From the NCBI GenBank assembly GCA_017614995.1, contig JAGAAX010000053.1, positions 1-34,709 of the forward strand: a stretch of DNA of 34,709 bases. The letters are read 5' to 3'. Both the position numbers and the translations under genes were made by a program. This stretch comes from Spirochaetaceae bacterium (GTDB lineage: Bacteria; Spirochaetota; Spirochaetia; Treponematales; Treponemataceae). The notes beneath the pieces are model-generated. The model was not told the origin of the DNA and did not search any database. It saw only the letters and a list, made by a program, of their open reading frames with translations. Shown here piece after piece: positions 1 through 6,270 of this stretch; position 1 is the first letter of the stretch; each line of letters starts with the position of its first letter.

Positions 1-103
1 TCCTTCTTTTTCCCGCAAAAGAAAATTTACAGAAGCAAATAAATACTCTGCAAATCAAAAAAGCAGTTTTTAATCCATAAGTTGATGATGTTGTAACGCG
101 CTA

Positions 104-163
104 TGCACTGTTTGTTGTAAGGAAACTATATACATGTCGCTTCGCGACACAACAAACAGAGCA
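104..163. repeat. Nested 60-nt inverted repeat with T-tract
   Basis: The outer arms CTGTTTGTTGT (108-118) and ACAACAAACAG (149-159) are perfect complements. They extend outward by TGC/GCA across one A-A mismatch. Inside lies a second hairpin, TGTCGC-TTC-GCGACA (135-149), whose last base is shared with the outer arm. Five T follow at 164-168, so a plus-strand transcript could terminate here. No plus-strand gene precedes it within the window. It may be a terminator or a repeat-family element. Confidence 0.5.
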
Positions 164-239
164 TTTTTGAACCCCACTCCGCCGCCCTACGCCATTGTGC
201 ATCAGCTCTAAAAGCAGACTTTCTGTACAAAAGCTTACG

Positions 240-264
240 CTAGTTTTCACGAAGTGAAAACTAG
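240..264. repeat. Perfect 11-bp-arm palindrome
   Basis: CTAGTTTTCAC-GAA-GTGAAAACTAG is a perfect inverted repeat with a 3-nt loop. No T-tract follows on either strand, so it is more like a repetitive extragenic palindrome or a protein-binding site than a terminator. Confidence 0.5.
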
Positions 265-285
265 CAGGGGTTGCAATTGGGCTAT

Positions 286-442
286 ATACCCTCAATTTCG
301 AGTTTTTAAAATTCATACTTTTTTAGCGAAAATCGGTTGTTGAGCGAAGTCGAAATAACCGATTTTCAATTTTAAACTAAAAAATCCAGCTTATTATGGC
401 TTCGACTACGCTCAGCCACCGCAATCTTAAAAACTTGAAGTT
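286..442. repeat. Dispersed MITE/REP-like element, copy 1
   Basis: This stretch recurs at 34179-34338 in the same orientation with about 90% identity by eye. Its ends are imperfect terminal inverted repeats: AATTTCGAGTTTTTAA on the left and TTAAAAACTTGAAGTT on the right. Inside is a hairpin with 13-bp arms (AAAATCGGTTGTT / AATAACCGATTTT, one G-U pair). Its loop, TGAGCGAAGTCGAA (341-354), is 13/14 complementary to TTCGACTACGCTCA (401-414) further in. The element can therefore fold as a whole. It encodes nothing recognisable. It lies 4 bp beyond the stop of the gene remnant at 447-665. Confidence 0.75.
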
Positions 443-446
443 CGGA

Positions 447-665
447 CTATTTAACTGACAATATTTGTATATCTTTTTTTTGCTTTTCAAGCTTCAGTAT
501 TTTGCCAGTTTTATATTCCTCTATTTGTGTTAGATAAAATATAGTATCATTTCTATTTAAAAGAATTTTTCCATTACTGAATGGATATAAAACGATAATA
601 TTCCCATATTCAATATCACTTACTTGAGAGTTGAAAAATTTAGTGTAGAAACTGCAAATGGCAGC
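447..665 (-). pseudogene. 72-codon in-frame remnant after a stop codon
   Basis: Directly after the TAA stop of the tocopherol-cyclase-like gene, the same frame stays open for 72 codons and then ends at TAG (447-449). There is no ATG, GTG or TTG with a ribosome site near its beginning, so it cannot easily be a gene of its own. The predicted peptide reads like real protein, with alternating hydrophobic residues (IIVLYPFSNGKILLN) and a Lys/Glu-rich end. The DNA is much more AT-rich than the gene before it, in which stops should be frequent. It could be the C-terminal remnant of another gene, joined by deletion, or a former extension cut off by a stop mutation. I do not recognise the family. Confidence 0.4.
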
Positions 666-1820
666 TTATTGGTTGTCGGTTGTGTCTTTGCCGTACTTGC
701 CGTATTCGCAGCCGACGTGGCCGATTGCAACGTTGTCGAGGAATTCTAGCTCTTTTGAGCCGATTTTTCTGAAAACCTTGATTTCGCCATGACCGTTGCC
801 GCCGTTCCACAAATTGTTGTGCAGCTTTTTGCCGTTAGGGGCTTCGTAATTGATTTTCAGCATATCGTCTTTGGCACAGAAAACGCTTATATCAACAAGA
901 TAATGCGAATTTTCAGCAGTAACGCACCAGTGCAGTTCGTTTTCTTCCTCAAAAATTGTAAACGAAGTAGAAGAACGCTTTAAGAATTTAGAAAAATTGA
1001 ATTCATATTCTTTATCTTCAAGTTTCAAATAAACAAGAAGCTTATTCTCAATTGGAATTCCCAAAACTTTTGGTGTGCCGCCGCCTACTTCAAGACATGA
1101 ATTCAACAGAGGTTTACCGGTTACAAGGCTTGTAATGTCACAGCTTGAAAGCCACACCCACGGATTTGTAAAGTCTGAACCCCAGTTTTTGTCTGCATAA
1201 CCGAAAGAAGTTTCGGGCTTTACTTCGTATGTGGCGCCGTCAAGAATTACTTTGCCGGAATATTCGGTTTTTACGCCCTGTGCGTGCCAGTACATTTCAA
1301 AACAATGAAACGCCCTGAACAGCCATGAAGTGCCATAGCCGGGGCAATAAGGTATTTTTTTAGAAACTTTCAAATTCCAGGTCATTGAACCAGAATCCGT
1401 CATACATTCAGGGTAGCGGACTGCCTCTTCTTTATCTACACTGACTGTGCCGGAAATTTCCTGTTCAGAGAGAATACATGAGCCGATTTGAAAATCGAGC
1501 TTTGAGCGTTTGTTTACAAGTTCTGAAGCCGGATAAAAGTTATTTATCTGTTTTGCGTCTTTTCCCCAGCAGCCGGCTTTTATCATTACATAAGAAGGAC
1601 GTACTCCGTACATAACATTGTCAGCCCGCTGTGCAAGAACGACTTTGCCTGGGTATAAATTCGGGTTTATTACAAAATATTCTATAAAAAACGACTTTTC
1701 TTCGCCGGTAACAGTATTTCTGCCCGTAAAAGAATGCCACCACCAGTCATAACCGCGGCGGGAATATCTTCCTTTCAGCATGAACAGGTTGCGGGATAAA
1801 TAGCGTTTTACATCAGACAT
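666..1820 (-). CDS. Tocopherol-cyclase-like protein (lipocalin-type fold)
   Basis: This 384-aa protein has the hallmarks of the tocopherol cyclase family. Near the N-terminus is RGYDWWWHSFTG followed by FFIEYFVINP (about residues 22-55). The central block YADKNWGSDF...PWVWLSS (about 208-228) matches the family's conserved 'Y-x-x-K-N-W-G' core. A late NGGNGHGEIKVFRK motif follows. Plant and cyanobacterial members cyclise phytylquinols. Bacterial members outside phototrophs are uncharacterised and their ligand is unknown, so an enzyme name is not justified. No signal peptide is seen, suggesting a cytoplasmic location. The ATG at 1820 is preceded by GGAG with 8-nt spacing. The gene lies 23 bp after the small upstream gene, so they probably share an mRNA. 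An open frame continues past its stop. Confidence 0.72.
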   Translation of the reverse strand: MSDVKRYLSRNLFMLKGRYSRRGYDWWWHSFTGRNTVTGEEKSFFIEYFVINPNLYPGKVVLAQRADNVMYGVRPSYVMIKAGCWGKDAKQINNFYPASELVNKRSKLDFQIGSCILSEQEISGTVSVDKEEAVRYPECMTDSGSMTWNLKVSKKIPYCPGYGTSWLFRAFHCFEMYWHAQGVKTEYSGKVILDGATYEVKPETSFGYADKNWGSDFTNPWVWLSSCDITSLVTGKPLLNSCLEVGGGTPKVLGIPIENKLLVYLKLEDKEYEFNFSKFLKRSSTSFTIFEEENELHWCVTAENSHYLVDISVFCAKDDMLKINYEAPNGKKLHNNLWNGGNGHGEIKVFRKIGSKELEFLDNVAIGHVGCEYGKYGKDTTDNQ

Positions 1821-1843
1821 CAGCCAGACTCCAGAAGAAGCTA

Positions 1844-2056
1844 TTAAAGTGTACGGTCAAGGTTTCGAGAAATATCTTCAGCCTCTTGAGGGAAATTCTC
1901 ATTCAGATACTCAAAGCAGTCAATTGCTGTGCTTTGAATGTGCTCATACCAGATGTCATAAAGCTCATTGTTGATGGTCGCCGGATATGGAGCACCTTGA
2001 ACTTCAGATAAAAGCTGACGTAATTTGTCACAAAAATCGTTGAATCTACTATCCAT
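1844..2056 (-). CDS. Small acidic hypothetical protein, 70 aa
   Basis: I chose the ATG at 2056 because AGAGAGGA lies 9 nt upstream of it. A longer frame starting at 2134 has no ribosome site and would add 26 weakly protein-like residues. The product is mostly helical by composition, with many acidic and aromatic residues (FNDFCDKLRQLL, NELYDIWYEHIQ, NENFPQEAEDI) and no membrane segment. I do not recognise the family. It precedes the tocopherol-cyclase-like gene by 23 bp on the same strand, so the two are probably cotranscribed. Confidence 0.5.
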   Translation of the reverse strand: MDSRFNDFCDKLRQLLSEVQGAPYPATINNELYDIWYEHIQSTAIDCFEYLNENFPQEAEDISRNLDRTL

Positions 2057-2282
2057 AATATTCAGTCCTCTCTTCTGAATTGTTAATCTGACAGAATCAA
2101 CTAGCTCAATTTGTTTGCCACCCTCAATAAACAAAAGCGAGCTGATACATACATTTTAAATTATTATAACGGCATACTCATGTTTTTTCTAGTAAAAAAA
2201 ATAAATTTTAATAGAAATTCGCATTAATATATCTCAAAAACCTAAAATATTACAAAGTGAAGCTTCGCCACGCAAGCTTAGG

Positions 2283-4781
2283 TCAGTTTACCCACTCATC
2301 CTCGCTGCGCTCGCCGATTGAAAGGTCGCCAGCCTCCCATGCTGCGCGGAGAGCAGCGACAAATTTGTTCGTCATTTCCTCGCTGTCGCGCTTTCTAATC
2401 GGTTTTCTGGCTTCTTCTTCGTCAAGTACAATTGCACCGCGGCTCTTTGAAATATTTGAAAGAATCTTCTTGCGGAATTCGGGGCTTTTGCCGCAGATAA
2501 GAACCGCAATGTCCACATCGCTCATTGAGTGCAGCTTCTTCTGCAAATAGCGGTCGTCTGCGTCGATAACGTCGTCAAGCGTAAAAAGCCGTTTGCGCAA
2601 GTCAGACTCAAGCTCGGTGTCTACAAGGCTCAAATTAGACAATATGTTCTTTTCCGCACTTGCGTCCATTTTTCTAAGAATATTTGCAAGCGCGCCGCGT
2701 CCGTCAATGCGGTTGTTCTTGGGCGTTTTAAGGTTCTGCGCCTTTTCGCGCATTGTGTGGTCAATTCTGCCCAAAATGTCAGGCGGAAAAGCCGTAAGCT
2801 TTGCAAGGCGGCGGATTGTCTCCTTGCGCTCCTCTTCGTCCATCTGGTTTATTACAGCGGCGGCTACGGCAGGCTTTACCTGCGAAAGCACAAGCGCGCG
2901 GACAGGGGCAGACTCATCTTTTAAGATTGTTGACATCTGCTCGCCGTCAAGGTCTTTTAAATATTCAAAAGGCTTGCCGCCCTCAAAAGGAACGGCTTTC
3001 TGCATCATTTCCTGAGCGCGCTCGTCGCCGAACGCTTTTTCAAGAATCGTTCTTGCAGTGCTTACGCCGCCGCCCTCTTTAGCCTGCTCGTACAAATCAG
3101 AAAATTCTGCAATTATCTGCTCGGCTTCATCCGGGTCTACGCGGCGGACGCTCGCAATTTCAGGTATAATCTTGTCAATAAGGTCAGACGGCAGCAAAGC
3201 AATAACTTTTGCCGCTTCGTCAACTCCGATTAACAGCAAAAATTTTGCGACACGCCGACATGCGCTGTCTTTGCTCGGAATCTTATAAAGAATGTTGCTG
3301 CCCGGTGCAGACGGCTTGGTAACTTTTTGAACAGCCGCCGGCTTTTTGTACATGTTCTCAAGCGGCTGCGCCTCAAATTTCTTAGGCTGAAACGCCGGTC
3401 TGCCTGTTTTTGCGGCAAAAGCTGCAAAATCAAACTGATTGGTCTCTGGCGGCGGGTCAAATTCTCTTACCGGGCTTGGATTTGCACTGCTTGTGTCTAT
3501 TGCGGTGCGCTTTACAACCTGCGGAACAGGCTGCTGCAAATCACGCGATTTTTCAGCCGCATACGCCTGCGCCCTCATCCCGCTGGAATAAGGATTCTGC
3601 GCTACAGGTGCGGCATTATTCTGGTATTGTGGAGCATTGTACTGCTGTGGCTGTGCGTACTGTGGCGGCATCTGCTGCGGCTGGGTATATTGCGGCTGCT
3701 GCACATATTGCGGTGCGGCATATTGCTGCGCAGGCGGATTATGCTCCGTCTTTATGCCAAACAGTTGTTCAAGGATTCCGCGCTTTTTGGGTTTTTCCTG
3801 CTGTACAGGCTGACTAAACTGCTGGGGCGCATACTGCTGCGGTTGTGTGTACTGCGGCTGCTGAGGCTGTGCATACTGCGGTTGCGGCGCAACATTCTGC
3901 GGCTGTGCAAATTGCTGCGGCTGGCTCTGCACCTGCTGCTGCATGGGCTGCTGCACAGGTGCGCTCTGCTGTGGCGCGGTCTGCTCCGGCGCAACATAAG
4001 GCACAGGCTTATAATCAGGCGAATTAACATCTGTTGAAGGCTGTGCATTTACAGGCGGTTTAGGTGTATCCGGCTGATTCACTTCTGAAGCCGGTGCCTG
4101 CTTAGGCTGAGCAGACTCTCCCCGTCCTGTTTCTCTTAAGAAAGCCTGAAATTCTGGGCTTGAGCGGAAGTCAGAGCTGTCTTTTGCAGAAGAACGCTGC
4201 TCAATCTGCTCCTCAAAAGACATTGACGGTGCAACAGGTTCAGACGGAACATAAGGCACAGGCTTATACGCCGAAGCTGCTGATGCAGAAGATGTTGGCG
4301 CAGTTTCAGATTTTGCAGTCTGTGCTTCATTTTCCAGCTCTGCCGCAGTCTCTGACACCTGCGGTTTTGGCGGCGGTGCAATTGACGGCAGATTCAGCGC
4401 GCCGTTCTGATTCTGCTGTTTAAGCATTGCATCGCGCTGATGCCAGAAATCCTCTTCTTCCGGCGGTTCGTCTTTTTTTTGATTATCGTTATTCTGCTGT
4501 TCCTGCTTCTGCTGATTCTCGTTTTTGTCCGAATCTGCACCGTCGTCTATAGACTTAAAAACAGGGGCATTATCAAAGCTGAAAGGCTTAAATTCAGGTT
4601 TCTCTTCTTCTTTCTCCTGCTCTGAATGTGAGCTGGCTAAAAGAGCGGCTAAAGCTGCATCAGTTTTCGGCTTCTGCATAGAAGCAATCGCCGCATTGTT
4701 TTTTGCAACTTCTTCTGAAGACAATTTTTCCTTAAAGTTAAATGCATGTTTGTATGCATTAATCCTGTCATTATTATTCAT
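2283..4781 (-). CDS. FliG-type flagellar switch protein with long disordered N-terminus
   Basis: This 832-aa protein is over twice the usual FliG length (about 330-350). Residues ~500-830 hold all three FliG domains. FliG-N contains RRVAKFLLLIGVDEAAK. FliG-M contains ESAPVRALVLSQVKPAVAAAVI, where canonical FliG has the EHPQ-type motif. FliG-C contains the charged torque helix around LDDVIDADDRYLQKKL. FliG couples the FliF ring to FliM/FliN and interacts with the stator. The first ~490 residues look disordered and rich in Pro, Gln, Ala and Glu. They carry many PQYAQPQQ-type repeats (~270-400) and two YKPVPYV repeats (~170 and ~257). Spirochaetes often encode two FliG paralogues, and this may be the accessory one. 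It stands apart from any flagellar operon. A minus-strand terminator lies only 38 bp upstream, so its own promoter must overlap that structure or it depends on readthrough. Confidence 0.85.
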   Translation of the reverse strand: MNNNDRINAYKHAFNFKEKLSSEEVAKNNAAIASMQKPKTDAALAALLASSHSEQEKEEEKPEFKPFSFDNAPVFKSIDDGADSDKNENQQKQEQQNNDNQKKDEPPEEEDFWHQRDAMLKQQNQNGALNLPSIAPPPKPQVSETAAELENEAQTAKSETAPTSSASAASAYKPVPYVPSEPVAPSMSFEEQIEQRSSAKDSSDFRSSPEFQAFLRETGRGESAQPKQAPASEVNQPDTPKPPVNAQPSTDVNSPDYKPVPYVAPEQTAPQQSAPVQQPMQQQVQSQPQQFAQPQNVAPQPQYAQPQQPQYTQPQQYAPQQFSQPVQQEKPKKRGILEQLFGIKTEHNPPAQQYAAPQYVQQPQYTQPQQMPPQYAQPQQYNAPQYQNNAAPVAQNPYSSGMRAQAYAAEKSRDLQQPVPQVVKRTAIDTSSANPSPVREFDPPPETNQFDFAAFAAKTGRPAFQPKKFEAQPLENMYKKPAAVQKVTKPSAPGSNILYKIPSKDSACRRVAKFLLLIGVDEAAKVIALLPSDLIDKIIPEIASVRRVDPDEAEQIIAEFSDLYEQAKEGGGVSTARTILEKAFGDERAQEMMQKAVPFEGGKPFEYLKDLDGEQMSTILKDESAPVRALVLSQVKPAVAAAVINQMDEEERKETIRRLAKLTAFPPDILGRIDHTMREKAQNLKTPKNNRIDGRGALANILRKMDASAEKNILSNLSLVDTELESDLRKRLFTLDDVIDADDRYLQKKLHSMSDVDIAVLICGKSPEFRKKILSNISKSRGAIVLDEEEARKPIRKRDSEEMTNKFVAALRAAWEAGDLSIGERSEDEWVN

Positions 4782-4818
4782 ATTTTACATGATATCAGTG
4801 AGCGCCCGAATACGCAAG

Positions 4819-4858
4819 GCAAAAAAAAAGCACTTGAACAAATTATGCTCAAGTGCTT
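4819..4858 (-). terminator. Intrinsic terminator of the FecR-domain gene
   Basis: On the minus strand AAGCACTTGA and its complement form a 10-bp stem (4828-4837 / 4849-4858) with an 11-nt loop, followed by a run of nine T (4821-4829 read in reverse). It lies 18 bp after the stop of the FecR-domain gene and separates it from the fliG-like gene. Confidence 0.85.
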
Positions 4859-4876
4859 CATTCATTACAAAAAAAA

Positions 4877-5614
4877 TTACTCTAATCCAATTGAAACATT
4901 AGATGTATAAAGCTCTTTTTCATAAGCACCGAATCCGGCTGAATCGGTGAAACCTACAGGCGGCAGGTGAACAAGACCGTCACCATAATCACCGGTTGTA
5001 ATCTGCAACGGAGAAGTATCTTCTTCTATAGGTGAAGTAACAACTTTATTAAGTGTTACGTCTTTGTTGCCGCTTGTGTAAGAGTTCCTCAAAACTCCGT
5101 CATACAATTCTGTCTGCTCGCCCTGTGTTGTTGTTACACCCCATTCACAGTCATTTGCAGTAGAACTTACGTTTCCGCGGATAGTTTCGTGATCACCCAT
5201 GGCATTGTCCTGAAGTTCAGTACCACGAACAGAAGAAGTTACAACAGATGACTGGATTTTGAAGTCATTTGCTTTGTTATCCATTGACTTAACATCTGCG
5301 CGCAAAGCACCTGCATCAAGGAAAAGTTTTGTTGTTACCTTATCTGTATCATTTGTCAATTCACGGACAACAACTCTTGTCAACTGATTAACAGTAACTG
5401 TAGAACCGCCCAATTTCAATGTAGCCGATGATTTGAAAGCGGTTGAAATTACAGCACCCTCTGGTACTGTATCACCAGCTTTAAGGATAACCCATTCCCC
5501 ATTTGGATTTGCCTGCATTTCAACTTTGCCGGTAACAGAAATAACAGTACCGTCAAGTGCAAACATACCAACTGCACAAAGAATCATTAAAGAAACTAAA
5601 GCTATCTTTTTCAT
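4877..5614 (-). CDS. Secreted FecR-domain protein
   Basis: The 245-aa product starts at the ATG at 5614, which has AGGAG 6 nt upstream. A longer frame from 5635 would only add residues before a textbook signal peptide (MKKIALVSLMILCAVGMFA, cleavage near residue 19). The mature part begins with a FecR-like beta-rich domain: a GTVISVTGKVEMQ...GEWVILKAGDTVPEGAVIST pattern, then SATLKLGGSTVTV and TKLFLDAGALRADV (about residues 25-140). In treponemes such proteins are usually periplasmic or surface proteins of unknown role. Without a partner FecA or sigma factor nearby, iron signalling should not be assumed. It is monocistronic, with its own promoter and terminator. Confidence 0.75.
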   Translation of the reverse strand: MKKIALVSLMILCAVGMFALDGTVISVTGKVEMQANPNGEWVILKAGDTVPEGAVISTAFKSSATLKLGGSTVTVNQLTRVVVRELTNDTDKVTTKLFLDAGALRADVKSMDNKANDFKIQSSVVTSSVRGTELQDNAMGDHETIRGNVSSTANDCEWGVTTTQGEQTELYDGVLRNSYTSGNKDVTLNKVVTSPIEEDTSPLQITTGDYGDGLVHLPPVGFTDSAGFGAYEKELYTSNVSIGLE

Positions 5615-5699
5615 ACAACACTCCTTTAGTGTCAAGTTCTAAAACAATAAACTACAACAACTTGAATTAAATACACCACTTAAAAAAATGTTCATCTTT

Positions 5700-5727
5700 A
5701 TTATACATAACAAGTACCAAAAGACAA
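5700..5727 (-). promoter_or_regulatory. Sigma70-type promoter of the FecR-domain gene
   Basis: On the minus strand TTGTCT (5722-5727) is separated by 16 bp from a perfect TATAAT (5700-5705). Transcription from it would give a leader of about 80 nt ending in the AGGAG ribosome site of the FecR-domain gene. Confidence 0.5.
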
Positions 5728-5902
5728 GTCTTTTTTTCGCTATCTAATGTAAAATCATTAATAAAATCGGCAAATTCAGCAATTTTGCACAGTTTTTCCG
5801 CAATATAGATTCATTATCGTCAATTCGGACTTTTAAGAAGCCGGCTTTCATGCTATTATTCTACACAGAATCTATAAGTATTATAAAAATAGGAGAAAAA
5901 AA

Positions 5903-6265
5903 TTGAAACATATTTTCGTTGTAGATGACAGTATAACCACTCTGAAGCTGGCAGAAAGCGCATTAAAAAATCATTTTGAGCTTACACTGCTTACTTCTGG
6001 CACACAGCTTTTTGCGGCACTCTCAAAAAAGCGCCCTGATTTAATTCTTCTTGATATTGAAATGCCTGATATTGACGGCATGACAATTCTGGAAAAATTA
6101 AAAAGCGTCATCGGCTGGGAAAGCATACCTGTGATTTTTCTGACTTCTCATTCTGAAAAACAGGTTGTTATGACAGGCTTTGAACTCGGAGTTCTGGATT
6201 ATATCGTAAAGCCGTTTGATGTAGCTGCCCTGCCTGCAAGAATTAAAAAACACCTTAAAGTCTGA
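5903..6265 (+). CDS. Single-domain response regulator (CheY-like receiver)
   Basis: This 120-aa protein is a bare receiver domain without an output domain. The acidic pocket is D8-D9, the phosphoacceptor is D51 (LLDIEMPDIDGM), and the conserved Thr and Lys are T81 and K103 (VKPFD). All catalytic residues are therefore intact. The start is TTG at 5903, with AGGAG 7 nt upstream; no in-frame ATG would keep the first beta strand. It ends 5 bp before the hybrid kinase gene, so translation is probably coupled. The likely role is to receive phosphate from the kinase's HPt domain or to act in a diffusible, CheY-like manner. Confidence 0.9.
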   Translation: MKHIFVVDDSITTLKLAESALKNHFELTLLTSGTQLFAALSKKRPDLILLDIEMPDIDGMTILEKLKSVIGWESIPVIFLTSHSEKQVVMTGFELGVLDYIVKPFDVAALPARIKKHLKV

Positions 6266-6270
6266 CTGCC

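Larger units (their letters stand above)
1..285. other. Non-coding region rich in inverted repeats
   Basis: No convincing gene is seen here. A 71-codon frame on the minus strand (101-316) exists, but it begins inside the dispersed repeat at 286-442, has a cysteine-rich, non-globular composition and covers two palindromes, so I treat it as spurious. The region holds a nested hairpin (104-163) and a perfect palindrome (240-264), both listed separately. It may be the 3' flank of a gene outside the window or a block of decayed repeats. Confidence 0.5.

Noticed and set aside
101-316. 71-codon minus-strand reading frame
   Set aside because: It starts inside the dispersed repeat, crosses two strong palindromes and has an unusual Cys/Ser-rich sequence with no ribosome site. 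It is more likely repeat DNA than a gene.
666-668. Programmed readthrough of the TAA stop
   Set aside because: The TAA-GCT context is not a known leaky signal and the following DNA differs in composition. A gene remnant is the simpler reading.
3327-4037. 236-codon plus-strand frame, plus others, opposite the fliG-like gene
   Set aside because: They mirror the Gln/Pro-rich repeats of the fliG-like gene, giving Leu/Arg- or Ala-rich nonsense. They are shadows, not genes.
4877-5614. Iron-dicitrate signalling for the FecR-domain protein
   Set aside because: No sigma factor or TonB receptor gene is nearby, and the protein has a cleavable signal peptide, unlike the classic membrane anti-sigma FecR. 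Only the domain name is kept.
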